Source: Actinernus sp. WN-2022 | Taxonomy: Eukaryota > Cnidaria > Anthozoa > Actiniaria > Actinernidae | Direction of reading: 5' to 3' | Length of the DNA stretch: 64,000 nucleotides | Assembly: GCA_030867875.1 (NCBI GenBank) | Contig: JAOWCC010001368.1 | Location: 4,340,965 to 4,404,964, forward strand | Part shown: one piece after another, positions 19,430-30,158 of the stretch | How the letters are laid out: each line of letters begins with the position of its first letter | How positions within the stretch are numbered: position 1 is the first letter of the stretch | The notes under the pieces: generated by a model | The model's input: the letters and a program-made list of their open reading frames with translations, nothing else | Database searches by the model: none | What the model was told of the DNA's origin: nothing | Position numbers and translations under genes: made by a program

Positions 19430-20505
19430 AAAGCGATCACGCGACGTGATAGTTGTCGTCCGCGGATGCAAACTATCCGGTGTTATAGTTCACCACAAAA
19501 GTTTCGCACGCGCTCATTGGCTAAAAGCGATCACGTGACGTGATAGTTGTCGTCCACGGATGCAAACTATCAGGCGATAGTGCCCGCTGAGAGCTGAAGA
19601 CAATTTTGTGATGAACAATAACGACAAATAGACTGTGTTTGTCTCGGAACTATCGGCTGATAGTTCCCCTTGGAAATTTGATGTTCTTAAAACTAGCATA
19701 TGAACTTCGTTCTCGGGCTTATATTTGTTTTAAAAACATCAAATTTCCGCGGGCAACTATCAGCCGATAGTTCCTCGACGGACACAGTCTATTTGTATAA
19801 TAGAGCCCGCTGAGAGCGGAAGACAATTTTGTGATGAACAATAACGACAAATAGAGTGTGTTTGTCTCGGAACCAATGCGTTCGAGGGCTTATATGTTAG
19901 TTTAAGAACACCAAATTTCCAAGGGAAACTATCAGCCGTTATAGTTCACCATAAAATTGTGGCGCGCGCTCATTGGCTAAAAGCGATCACGTGACGTGAT
20001 AGTTGTCGTCCGCGGAGGCAAACTATCAGGCGATAGTGCCCGCTGAGAGCTGAAGGCAATTTTGTGATGAACAATAACGACAAATAGACTGTGTTTGTCT
20101 CGGAACTATCAGCTGATAGTTTCCCTTGGAAATTTGATGTTCTTAAAACTAGCATATAAGCCCTCGAACTTCGTTCTCGGGCTTATATTTGTTTTAAGAA
20201 CATCAAATTTCCGCGGGCAACTATCAGCCGATAGTTCCTCGACGGACACAGTCTATTTGTATAATAGTGCCCGCTAAGAGCGGAAGACAATTTTGTGTTG
20301 AACAATAACGACAAATAGACTGTGTTTGTCTCGGAACTATTGGCTGATAGTTTCCCTTGGAAATTTGATGTTCTTAAACTAACATATAAGCCCTCGAACT
20401 GCGTTCTCGGGATTATATTTGTTTTAAGAACATCAAATTTCCGCGGGCAACTATCAGCCGATAGTTCCTCGACGGACACAGTCTATTTGTATAATAGAAC
20501 ATGGA
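19430..20505. repeat. Mosaic of direct and inverted CTATCAGC(C/T)GATAG repeats
   Basis: Blocks starting TAGTTCACCA(C/T)AAAA recur at about 19390, 19485 and 19937. GAACAATAACGACAAATAGA recurs at about 19614, 19838, 20070 and 20302. CTATCAGCCGATAGTTCC recurs throughout in palindromic arrangement. Frames at 19514-20642 come from this repetition and are not genes. Confidence 0.8.
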
Positions 20506-21371
20506 TAACCATCTTCTACGTGTTAAGTATATTGCACTGCTTGAATCTTGTGGTCATGCTCCTTGTAGTTATCACAGTAATAATTATGATGTTATTAGCT
20601 AGACAAATTATGGGTGCGGTATACTCAATGCTGTATTATTAGTATAAATACTAGTTAATAGTATACGTACTAGGAGCAAAACTTTGGAATGACCTTCCAA
20701 CCAAGCTGCGCGACACGAAGTCTTAGTTTCCTGTAGGAAGCAAATCTCCTAAATGATTCTTAAATACTTTTATATTACGCTTATCCTCGATTGATTGTTA
20801 CAATCGTTTGTAAGTCTTTTTTATTATAGTTTTATCATTCATTTAGTATATATTTTCTTTGTTGTATTTGTAAAAGCTTAGTATTCATTATATCATATGC
20901 ATATTATAGAATATTGTAAATGAGCATCTTTAGCACTTAGCTTGTTTCTACATTACCACACTGTGTTACACCCTGAGTGCCAGAGCCGCTTGAAGAAATA
21001 AAAGACCCAAATTTAAAGCGATGAAGAGAATCTCACTTTTAAATCAAGAAAACACGTTCAACCGGGTTTGCTGTACCATTGCCATTGGTAAGTGTCAATG
21101 AAAATTACTGTTACATCAAGGTTACACCTGGTCAACTAAATTATATTCAGTCAGGGACGAGGTTCAAAGTATTAACCGAATGTTCGCATTAAAGTGAGAT
21201 CTCAACGGATAACACTAGAGGTCCTTCGTCTTCTTCTCTCCTCTTCTCGGCTCTCTTTCTCTCTCATCTCTTCGGCCTTTATTTTTCGAGCCGGCTCTGT
21301 AACCCAGGTTGGGATGTGCTAGGATCAACAAGCTAAACATAAATTAATACACTGGAGGGGGTGATGTTTAC
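20506..21371. other. Intron 3, last part, with a LINE end remnant
   Basis: At about 20665-20725 (plus) the translation AKLWNDLPTKLRDT matches the usual C-terminal phrase of CR1/L2-like LINE polyproteins, without the rest. A pyrimidine-rich stretch is at 21218-21285. Nothing else is recognised. Confidence 0.5.
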
Positions 21372-21589
21372 CTGGCATTGTACTGGACCCTGCCCCTTGG
21401 TCCCAGCATGATCATTTTGTTATCTGTGGTTACCGTGTGGAATTTGGCATCTTTGGCATTAACGAAGTACGAGTCAGGCAGCCATATGCGGTCGAGTACA
21501 TGGTTGCTCATAAACATAGTCGAGTTCATCTTATGATCCAATCTCTTATCCGTCCATTCTTGTCTTAGAAACATATCGAGAGAGAAATC
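21372..21589 (-). CDS. Receptor exon 3: strands with DMFLRQEW
   Basis: A 218-base exon with acceptor TTCCCCAG and donor GTAAAC. It encodes DFSLDMFLRQEWTDKRLDHK, then IWLPDSYFVNAKDAKFH, then MIMLGPRGRVQYNA and part of an Arg codon. W-x-D-x-R-L and (I/V)WxPDxxFxN.K are standard for this family. It contributes the complementary face of the ligand site. Confidence 0.96.
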
Positions 21590-22019
21590 CTGGGGAATAC
21601 AACTCCGTCATTTTAATTTGCGTTGATGACGTTTTTTTATTGAAACTGAAGTATTTTATTTTATTATATTGGCGATAGTGTTTTACTATGAAATAAACCA
21701 CTCATATAACTCAAACGAAACTACATCCGGGTACTGAGTAGCGTATTTTCCATATCCTCACTTGTGAAAATATCGATGACGTCACGTTTGCCGTCTTTTG
21801 AACTACAAGGATGGCGGTAGATTTGTGAACGAAAATCACAGAGGCAGATGTAAACAGCTTAAATGAGCTGCTTGATAATGAATATTTCGAGCACAAAAAG
21901 CCAAATACGATCTAAAAACTCTCTAAAGATTTTTTCGACTGCAACGAAGAATACCCGATGAAACTCCACAGAAACTACATATTAATCGTAAAACAAGATG
22001 CATATTAATGATAAATTAC
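21590..22019. other. Intron 2
   Basis: A 430-base intron. It includes a CRE-like GATGACGTCACG near 21775. I see no other feature. Confidence 0.6.
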
Positions 22020-22087
22020 CATATCGATGACATTAATCGTATCGATAGACAAGAGCGTGAACCCCACGGTTACCATCACAGGCTCAC
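22020..22087 (-). CDS. Receptor exon 2: 68-bp exon
   Basis: Acceptor TTTGTACAG and donor GTAATT. It encodes EPVMVTVGFTLLSIDTINVI plus DM after completing a Gly codon. The phrase P-V-x-V-x-V-x-x-x-x-x-S-I-D is the first membrane-distal strand pair of the family. 68 bp is the conserved exon size. Confidence 0.96.
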
Positions 22088-22379
22088 CTGTACAAAATAA
22101 ATGGAAAAATGTTGTTAGCTGATGAAAATTAAAGACGCCGACGTCGGAACCGAGAAAACAAACAATAGGCCATTTTGATGATGTTGCGCGCGCAGCTAGA
22201 ACAATGGCTATCTGTTTTAAAGAACAAGAGTGGTGAGCCAGACGTGTCTTAGCAGCTCGCATCTATTGTTCCACTGATGCGTGCGCAACATCGTCAAAAT
22301 GGCTGCATTCACACTAGACCACTAAGTCTGTCTTAGAATGACTCAAGTCGACTTTTCAGGTGTGAACCGCTAAGTCAGA

Positions 22380-22625
22380 AATGCCGATGTTCACACTCCA
22401 CCGCATACGTTTTGTGCCGGCACGAATACCATAACGGATAGGCCTTCTGTTCACACTTGAAACGCTGTTTCGGCGCGATTTTTGTGCCGGGGCGGTGATG
22501 CGCCGCTCCTATCTTGAAAGTGATATACTTTGTATCAAATAGGTTTCTGTACCGATTTGTTCCGTGCCTGTGCACACTCTGACGGATAGGTTTAAAATCT
22601 TCCGGAAAAGTGTGAACATGGCCAC
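22380..22625. mobile_element. MITE family E, copy 1 (TGTTCACACT ends)
   Basis: GTTCACACTCCACCGCAT at the left, AGTGTGAACATGG at the right. The body has GTGCCGGCACGAA and GGATAGG phrases also present, in opposite orientation, at 33758-33975. It lies in intron 1 of the partial receptor model. Confidence 0.65.
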
Positions 22626-22689
22626 GATGGCAACGCGCCCTAGGACGACGACATGAAACAATAGCCTTAATTAGAAAATACGGATCACG

Positions 22690-22804
22690 GTTTCTGAGAA
22701 ACTCCCACCCCTCCCCCACACTTCACCCTAACCTTTAATGGTTAATCATTAATAAAACGATGCATATTCAAGGGAGGGATGGGTGGGTAGTTTCCCAGAA
22801 ACCG
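22690..22804. mobile_element. 115-bp foldback with GGTTTCTG ends
   Basis: GGTTTCTGAGAAACTCCCAC (about 22688) pairs imperfectly with GTGGGTAGTTTCCCAGAAACC (22783-22803). The interior is AT-rich. Confidence 0.7.
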
Positions 22805-25288
22805 GAATTGAGCCGAAAATAACTGGCAGAAATCGATCCCACGCGTGCGCACTAGGCATCAAATTACGACCGTAAATAGACATTGTATTGCTCAGAATTT
22901 TTCAGTACCTTTTATGGAAGTTTGTGTTTGGAGTCCAATTGTGAAACAGAATTACAATAAACGTTCAAATGTATCCATTGCATCGTATTTGCTAACATGT
23001 TATTGACTATAAAATTGCATGTAATCGAGTTGAAGCGAATAATTCTTGGCCTCAATGTTCACTGTAATTTCCTTCATTTTAGCCACACCGATGGTTGCTT
23101 TGATCAACTTTGGAGAATAAGCATAAGCGTTTCCTAATTTGTAACGATGGAATCGAGTAGCTTAAATGTCATTTTATCACACAATTATAAGCAAATGTGA
23201 CTTAGTATTTACCGACAGCTTCCCAGTGAGGTTAAATTTGAGTGATTTTCAAGTATCTGTACATTACCACAGCTAGAAAGAACATCTTCTCCCTTCTCTG
23301 AACTTCGCCATATGGTCATATTGCTCTCGATTAGCCTGTAAGAACCTGGTAACTAGTTTATTCGTAACTCAGTGTGATTGGTTGAATCTGACTTTTAGGT
23401 TTCGTCTTGGCGGTGGCGGGAATATAAAAGAAAAATGGAAACAAATCTGGAGTGTTTTCCCGGTAAATAACAGCTCTCGGTCCTCGATAAAATTGTTATT
23501 CTTTAGCTAGCCCATTGCATGATGTCAGAACTTCTGCAATACTTGCCTGAGTATGTAGTGAATGGGTGGCAAGAATTAAAGCGCTAGAGAGCCTGAGAAA
23601 TAGAGATTTATGATTGACAGGCGCTATTGCCCCGCCCACAATGGAATAGATTTCTGACAACGCGCCTAGATTTCGACCGTTGTCTGGAAAAACACAATGC
23701 GAACGTTTTAAAGAAAGTAAATATCTCCGTTTTTCGTTACGTTAGGCGTGAATAGAACTTTATGCTTATCATATTTTTCGAAGATCTGGATCGGATGTGA
23801 AAAGTAATTAAAGACGAAAAAAGGAAAGAGTAAACAGAAAATGCTTTCCTACCTCCCGTCGTGACTGCCGTCGCTGTTGTGGTTGCCTTAACTGGAACTT
23901 CATTAAATTCAACGGTCTCCAATTCGATTAGATTACATGCAGTTTAGGTTGGTCCTTATTTTACGCAAATTACGAATTCATAATTTCCGTTCTCTCGACA
24001 AAGCAGTAATTTGAGTTATGGGAAATTATTAACCAGCCCTGAAAATATTCATATTTGCTGCACAAATATATTCTACTGAGCACCATACTATTTCGTTCTA
24101 TTTATTTTAAAGAAAATATATAAATAGGATTCGTATACGTACACCGCTGTTAGCCAATAAGCTGACATTGCTCGTTTATGGGCAAATCAGAGTGGATCTA
24201 AACATATTTCAAGGCATTTGGCTGTTAAAAGTTGTCCTTAATAGACTTGGGTGCATCTGCTAACTGTACAGACTGCACCCTACCCTGGACAACTGTCGTG
24301 CCGAGTCGTCGATCATGAAAATCCCGCCGGCTTTAAGTGGATGAATCCCGCAAATTATTATCAAATTTTGACTGCATAGCATTTTCGAAAATCTTGATCG
24401 ACTAAAAACACTACTTGTTGAAATCACAATATGAGGAAAAGCCCTCGACTAAAACCAAAACATCTCAGTTATGCAGCCGTGTCAGCGGCTAACGCCAATA
24501 GTGCATAACGAGATCGATCTAGAGTGCAGTCCGTTTCTCTCGCCTAGGGAATGACGTGCTTTCTGCGTATACTAAACCGACATGATTAGGTTGCGTGCTC
24601 CTTCGTCGTCCGTAATTATCCCAATGAAAGATTCAACAATAAGTAAATTGAGAATGAATTTATTAGGAAAATAATGGGGTCTTTTAAATGTTCCAAATGT
24701 TCCATGAAACATAATGTTGATCCAAATATTACTTAATTTCAGTCAAACTTTTATTGCTTTTATTATATATATATAATATATCAAATACATGTACTATACT
24801 GAATCTGATTTAATTATGTTTGCAACACACTGATGTCTCGTAACATAAGATAAAGTTAATAAAATTGAAATTGCAATAATTTATACAAACTTAACTGTTA
24901 CTGTAATTCTGTTCTAAACTATAAACTATTCTTAACAATAATACTACTATACTCTGTAAGATACTTATATAATGATAATAATAAAATTCATGATCAAATT
25001 TCTGATTTACAAGGATGCCGTATTTGTACGTATATAGTGAAACTAATCACTCTGAAAATTGTGGCAACGTATTTGCGCGTTGAAGTTTCTCAGCGATTAT
25101 GCCTGTCTGATATTAGAGAATCTCTGCCTTAGAGGGCAGTAAAACCTCGCCCCTGCCTTAGACTTTCTCAAAGTCCTCCGTCCGCTTGTTTCACACATCA
25201 AGTCCTTAGATTGTGTCACGTTGACAGGGGTTGAGTCGCGACAGTGCATAGGTTAAGGGTATGTCCTTCCCTGGAACATATTTGATGT
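22805..25288. other. Intron 1: no gene recognised
   Basis: AT-rich. Positions 23757-23823 are repeated in inverted form at about 28584-28642. A small open stretch near 23830-23930 (minus) with a GT after GGGAG could pass for an exon but is not needed by the receptor reading frame. The rest shows nothing I can name. Confidence 0.4.
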
Positions 25289-26400
25289 CTATATCATATT
25301 TCTATATATGCGCAGCATCATTCTCGCAATACGAGGTGGAGAGTTTGACAAGTGCTTCTTAAAGATGGCTTCTATTGGCTTATGATCAGTTTCGACGACG
25401 ACAGGTCGGCCATATATATAGGCATATAAGTAATCAAATTTCTTTAAGCCATGCACAACCGCAAGTATTTCTCTCTCAATGTTGGAATAACGAGTTTCAG
25501 TTTCAGTGAGGAGCTTATTTCTGTATTCCACAGGGTCTTTATCCTGGATTAGGGTTGCACCTAGACCACGAAGGGAAGCGTCAACTTGGATGATCACTGG
25601 TTTCAGTTGGTGTTGTCGAAGTACTGCAGTGAACCGGGCGATGTGACCATACTCTTGATTTGCTGAACAGCTGACTGGTGTTCTGGGCCCCATTGGAAGT
25701 CGCTGCTCTTCTTGGTCAGTTCCCACAGGTTTGCTGCGATCGAGGCGAGGTTGGATATGTAACGACTGAGAAATTGAGTCATGCCGAGGAAAGTTTGCAT
25801 GTCTGCTAAACTTGTTGAAGGGTCCATGTTGGTAATGGCTTGTGTCTTTCGTGGGTCCATTGGCACTAATGATGTGTCCGAAGAAGGGTAGCTCAGTGCA
25901 TCCGATTTTGCATTTATCTGGATTAAATCTGAGACCGGTTTGTCGAGCACGCTCCATGACCGCTTGCAAGTTTGCATCATGATCACTGCGGTCATTATTG
26001 CAGCCATATACAATAATATCATCCGCAATGCCAGTGACCCCTGGTAGGTCACCGAAGGTTTCGTCAACCTTCTTCTGCAAGATATCCTGGGCGCAGATCA
26101 GTGCGAATGGTAATCTCAGCCATGTGGTGATTTGAAGGTAGTGTATTAGGAGCTTTCATGGTCAAGCTGAATGTTCCAGTATCCGCTACAGGCGTCGACA
26201 ATGGAAATGTACTTCGCACCATTCAGTTTTGGGAGAACTTCATCAAGTATCGGGGTGCGGGCGCTTGAATGCACGGATGAGTTCATTTGGATCAAAACAA
26301 TCTTAGAGCGCCGCTGCATGCATGCTCGTCATGACACACAGTAGTGTATTCACCCAGTCGGTTGGTTCATCAACTTTAGCAATGATTCCTTGTTACACAA
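25289..26400 (-). pseudogene. Reverse transcriptase and RNase H of the Ty3-like element
   Basis: The catalytic region reads TGIADDIIVYG (xxDD box with I before ADD), preceded in other frames by IVDACSGYWNIQLD and followed by FFGHIIS. At least one frameshift lies near 25840-25860, where the thumb region (TFLGMTQFLSRYI) moves to a second frame before RNase H resumes in the first. The RNase H part has IIQVDASLRGLGATL and VVETDHKPIEAIF. It terminates at 25289. Confidence 0.9.
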
Positions 26401-26642
26401 GTGAATCAAATTCCTTCCTTAACGGCTCGCACAGGGCTTTTGGTACCCGTCAAATGGGTGTATCACAGGGGGAACTGTAGGGTCAAGGGTGATCTGACAT
26501 TCTCCCTTGAAGCATCCGATACCTTGAAAACAATCCGAATACTGTGTAAGTATCTCTGCCTTGGCCTCAGATTTGCCAGCTTGTTTCGATGCAGGGGTTG
26601 CTTCAGCAGTAGACTCATGTTGTAGACTGTAGTTCAGTGTTA

Positions 26643-26999
26643 CTACACTAGCTTCATGCCTGTGCAGGTTGGTAAGCCTATGATTGTCGGTCGAGCAATG
26701 TTCACAACATGAAATGAATATGAACTTGAGTGACGATTGTGTGACAAGGTGAGATTACATGTTCCATGGTGCTGTATTGCGTGACCATCGAAAGCAGTAA
26801 TTGTTGTGGTTGATGGTGTTAAACCGAGAGGTGCACCATTGGAATCACATGGTGATTGTGGGTGTAGTTGTTTGTAGGTACTCGCAGGAATAACATTTCC
26901 TTCTGCTCCCGTGTCAATTTTGCATAACAGAGGTGTTTTACCGCTTTGACCAGAGTCAACCTGTACTTTCAGCATTGCTTGGGTGTTATTCTCTGCCAT
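26643..26999 (-). pseudogene. Aspartic protease of the Ty3-like element
   Basis: A 118-residue open stretch with the active-site motif LLCKIDTGAEGNVIP (D-T-G) and a second hydrophobic motif IIGLPTC in the position of the family's I(I/L)G sequence. The frame is intact but isolated from gag and RT by stops. Confidence 0.88.
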
Positions 27000-27150
27000 G
27001 TTGTCTGTGGAAAGGGAGTGGTAATGGAGCTGTGGTAGATCTGGAACAGTTGGTTCGCCTGTATTTTCTGCTAGGGCGTGTACATCTTTGTTTGCATGTT
27101 TGCCTTTGTCTGGCTCATGGTTATTTTTGCCCTTTTGCTAACCCTTTGAC

Positions 27151-27787
27151 TTACCGGAACGACACACCTTTCACCAGTGTCTGGGTTTGCCGGAGTCGTT
27201 GCACTTCGATCCATACGCTGGGCAGAATGAAACCTGGGACTGATCGTGGAGAATTCCAGTTACCACACGTTTCTTTTCTCTGTCTAGTTGATCTCATAGG
27301 GGGTCGTCTAGTGTTATTCTCTTGGTGCCCTAAAGCGTTTACTAAATTTGTTGTTGTCTCTTTTATGTCCTGTATGCAGCTGCAAACTTGTCGCTTTCTC
27401 CGTTCTTGCAATGTATATTGTCTTATTGAGAGTTTTTCATCATACTCGAGGAGCTTTGACTGTACTCGCGAGCTGCTTGATCCAAAAATTAGAGCATCAA
27501 TGATGCTTTCGTCGGCGTTCGCGAATTTGCATTCATTGACTAGAATTCGTACTTTTTTTTAGAAATGCATCAACTGTCTCTCCCTTTTCCTGCTTCAGGG
27601 TTCAGGGTTCGCTAGACGAAAATTGCTCTTTGGAGAGATGTAACTCTCGAATTTTGCCCAGTTCAGTAGTGTCCAGTTTCTTCTGCTCTTCGTCTGAAAG
27701 ATCCCAAGTTGAAACAAGTTCAATGCCTTCGTCGCCCGACCAAACCAGTAGATAGCTGATCTTTTCCTGCTCACTTTTTGCCTTCAA
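27151..27787 (-). pseudogene. Gag remnant of the Ty3-like element
   Basis: Pieces in different frames include KISYLLVWSGDEGIELVSTW (27602-27787), CKFANADESIIDALIFGS (about 27470-27545) and a zinc-knuckle-like CPAYGSKCNDSGKPRHW near 27175-27230 followed by a stop. The order matches Ty3-like gag with a C-terminal nucleocapsid. Multiple breaks make it non-functional. Confidence 0.75.
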
Positions 27788-28174
27788 AGGTCCAGAGAAA
27801 TATAGCTCACAGACTGCCTTGATCTTTTTTGAGAGCTTGTGTAGCGTCTGAAGAGTGCCAGTCCATTCTTGGGTAAACCGGCTAGTTCGGCTAGGATTAG
27901 TTTTCTTTACTCCGAGTCCGAGTGACGCGGCGTGAAAGTATTTTGAAACGAATTACGAGGAAATACACCGACCAGTAGTTCTTGAGTCACTTCTGACACC
28001 ATGTCGTGGTTTTGATTCATGAAAGCCACGAAAACAACGAGCTTAGTACAAAACAACATTTACTTCTAAGATAGCCGACACGAACACGTGATTTACATGT
28101 GCTTTCAATAACCAGAAGTAACAATACCGGAAGTACAGGCTATGACATCACACAATAAGATTACATGAAAAATA

Positions 28175-28302
28175 TTCTCTTTGAACTTTGGAAACGAAGA
28201 GTGCTTTCTAACATAGGCTCCCCATACTTCGCAGTTAAACAATAAAATGGGACGAATTAAAGAATGAAAACGTTTTAGAAAAACCAGATTCATGCAGGAT
28301 GT
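28175..28302 (-). pseudogene. LINE reverse-transcriptase fragment
   Basis: The translation FLKRFHSLIRPILLFNCEVWG contains the (K/R)P-I-L-L-(Y/F)-x-x-E-(V/I)-W-G phrase typical of the region after the palm in CR1/RTE-like LINE proteins. It is only ~40 codons long. Confidence 0.5.
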
Positions 28303-28583
28303 ATTTTTTAATAAACTTATTAAGACTCTATAATTATTGCATGTAACGGAACCACCGTGTATAAATAAAGTTACCTTTTCTTATCTACATACATATATAA
28401 GAGTATATTCATTACTGAATATTTCATACTATTATGCATTCTTAAATACCCTGTGGGAGACTGTTTTATCGTCAAAATAACTTAATTAATTAAACATTTT
28501 TTATCATTGAAAGCGCCACTTTTACTGAAGTGACGACGGGACGTAGAAAAGTGTTTTCTCTTCAAATTTGGTGTTTACTATTT

Positions 28584-28853
28584 CCTTTATTCGCCTTTAA
28601 TTACTTTTCACATCCAGATCTTCGAAAAATATGATAAGCATGCATATAGGGTTCCGTTCCCTCCAGACGAAAAACAGAATGATCAGTTACTTTCTTACGT
28701 TTTGCGTTCTTTTGCCTAACTGACGTAAAATTTGGGGTTTTCACATATATACGGTTGTGTTTTTGTAGAGAATGATCAAAATGTAGGCGACTGATGTATG
28801 TTGTAAGTAAGACTATTGTTTTATGCCGTCGTCCAAGACGTTGCTGTCTATCG
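28584..28853. other. Inverted copy of 23757-23823 and spacer
   Basis: About 28584-28642 matches 23757-23823 in inverted orientation (TGCTTATCATATTTTTCGAA on the minus strand), with small indels. The rest is unassigned. Confidence 0.6.
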
Positions 28854-28889
28854 GGCGCCAAACGTTTCAAAATTAAATTTTCATACACC

Positions 28890-29600
28890 TATAATAATAA
28901 TAATATATACAGCTTATATAGCGCTTATACAAATAGATCTAAGCGCTTTACAGGTATCTAAGATATATAAAAATGGAATATATCACTGAATAATCTAAAA
29001 ATAAACAAAAATAAAAAATAAAAAGCACATAAATACAATAAAAAATAAAAAAATAAAAAGTATTAATAATAAACAACAACAAAAAAAAAATCAATCATAA
29101 GCGACATGGAACAGATGCGTTTTCAATTTGGTCTGAAAGTCAGATAACGTTGTGCATTTTCTCAAGGTAACAGGTAGCCCATGGCCATTCCACAGCTTTG
29201 GGGCCGCCACGGAGAAGGCTCGACCTCCATATGTTTTTAAATTATACTTTCGTTCCCTCAACAGGTTTACTCCACCTGATCTAAGGTTCCTATTAGGTCT
29301 ATATTGACTTATCATATTCCCAATATAATTCGGAGCAAGTCCATTAAGAGCTTTAAAAGTCAATAGCAAAATCTTATATGTTATCCTCTCCTCAATTGGT
29401 AGCCAGTGTAACTGCATAAGGATTGGCGTTATGTGATCGTACTTTCGTGTACCCGATAATAATCGTGCTGCTGCGTTAAAAACACACTGTAACTTTTTCG
29501 TCTGGTTCTTAGGAAGTCCATAGAGTAAAGCATTAGCACTATCTAGCTTGCTGGTAACAAACGCATGCACGAGCGTCTCAGTAGTCAGATATGCATACAT
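28890..29600 (-). pseudogene. CR1/L2-like LINE, 3' end (5'-truncated)
   Basis: An open frame at 29091-29600 gives 169 residues of the region after the reverse transcriptase: ETLVHAFVTSKLDSANALLY, then NAAARLLSGTRKYDHITPIL, LHWLPIEERITYKILLL and APKLWNGHGLPV. These are standard for CR1/L2-type polyproteins, ending LKTHLFHVAYD-stop. The 3' UTR down to about 28890 has AGCGCTTATAC and AAGCGCTTTACAG phrases and A-rich/ATA repeats, as in LINE tails. The 5' end is cut off exactly at the palindrome at 29586. Confidence 0.9.
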
Positions 29601-29920
29601 GTATTAAAATCCATACGCGTACAAAAATCCTTACATGTAAAAATTCCATACATGTATCTCAAAATATACATGTATCAAAAAATTGAACATGTATAGAAAA
29701 TCCATACATGTATAAAAATACATATATGTATGAATTTCGGTACTTGTACGAATTTCTGTACATGTATGTCTTTTTGTACATATATGTATTTTTATACATG
29801 TATGGATTTTCTATACATGTTCAATTTTTTGATACATGTATATTTTTAGATACATGTATGGAATTTTACATGTAAGGATTTTTGTACGCGTATGGATTTT
29901 AATACATGTATGCATATCTG
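29586..29920. repeat. 335-bp near-perfect palindrome
   Basis: The arms 29586-29730 and 29777-29920 (about 145 bases each, only a few mismatches) are separated by 46 bases. They are built from ATACATGTA-type phrases. The sequence would form a long cruciform or hairpin. Confidence 0.95.
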
Positions 29921-30084
29921 GAAATTTAATTTTGAAACGTTTGGCGCCTGCATAGCTGTCCATGGTCGCTTACTGCTTTGCAATCTCAATGAACTATGCA
30001 TCGATTATTTTATAAGTAACACATTTTTAGAATTTAGAAAGGCTGTATAATCTTTATCAACACTGACAACGGTTGCTTACATAC

Positions 30085-30158
30085 CATTATAGTTAGGTCG
30101 AACTCGTCTGTCGTAGTTGGTTAACAGCTTGTTCAGTATATCAGTAACAGTCTTCTGC
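30085..30158 (-). CDS. Receptor exon 1 (first one found): N-terminal helix
   Basis: A 74-base exon with acceptor AATACTCAG (above 30158) and donor GTATGT (from 30084). It completes a codon with one base and encodes QKTVTDILNKLLTNYDRRVR followed by PNYN and the first base of a Gly codon. L-x-x-L-L-x-x-Y-D-x-x-x-R-P-N is the conserved start of mature Cys-loop subunits. The preceding signal-peptide exon, ending with two bases of a codon, must lie at higher coordinates. Confidence 0.93.

Larger units (their letters stand above)
25289..28003 (-). mobile_element. Ty3-like LTR retroelement, broken, without integrase
   Basis: Minus-strand order gag (27787-27151), protease (26999-26643), reverse transcriptase (about 26400-25600) and RNase H (about 25600-25289) is that of Ty3/gypsy elements. 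Several frameshifts and stops separate the domains. After RNase H the frame ends and no integrase signature follows. A sequence resembling a primer-binding site (TGGTGTCAGAAGTG, minus) lies at about 27988-28001, next to a possible LTR edge at 28002, but a matching LTR at the other end was not found. It is a dead insertion in receptor intron 1. Confidence 0.85.
28854..29948. repeat. 27-bp inverted repeats enclosing a LINE end and a palindrome
   Basis: GGCGCCAAACGTTTCAAAAT at 28854 is inverted at 29922-29948 over 27 bp. Between them lie the 3' end of a LINE (minus) and a 335-bp palindrome. Confidence 0.85.
6961..30158 (-). other. GABA-A/glycine receptor-like anion channel gene (partial, 8 exons)
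   Basis: A gene for a pentameric Cys-loop receptor subunit that would open a chloride pore when bound by a transmitter. Eight minus-strand exons (30085-30158, 22020-22087, 21372-21589, 17767-17849, 17122-17256, 12668-12882, 9028-9183, 6961-7179) join in frame to 388 residues plus stop. Every junction has AG acceptor and GT donor. The product holds beta strands, the Cys-loop (C127-x13-C141), TM1 (~208-232), TM2 with the P-A-R selectivity motif (238-240), TM3 (~275-296), a short cytosolic loop and TM4 (~364-381). PAR before TM2 is the hallmark of anion-selective members. The second cysteine pair of glycine receptors in loop C is absent, which favours the GABA-A-like side. Exons of 68 and 83 bp match the plan known for this family. 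The signal-peptide exon is missing and the ligand is unknown. Confidence 0.93.

Noticed and set aside
19514..20642. Several 60-106-codon frames on both strands
   Set aside because: They repeat the same translated module and change frame with it. They are shadows of the mosaic repeat.
23830..23935. Extra receptor exon (Thr-rich, minus strand)
   Set aside because: The flanking receptor exons join perfectly in phase without it, and receptors have no such insertion at that place.
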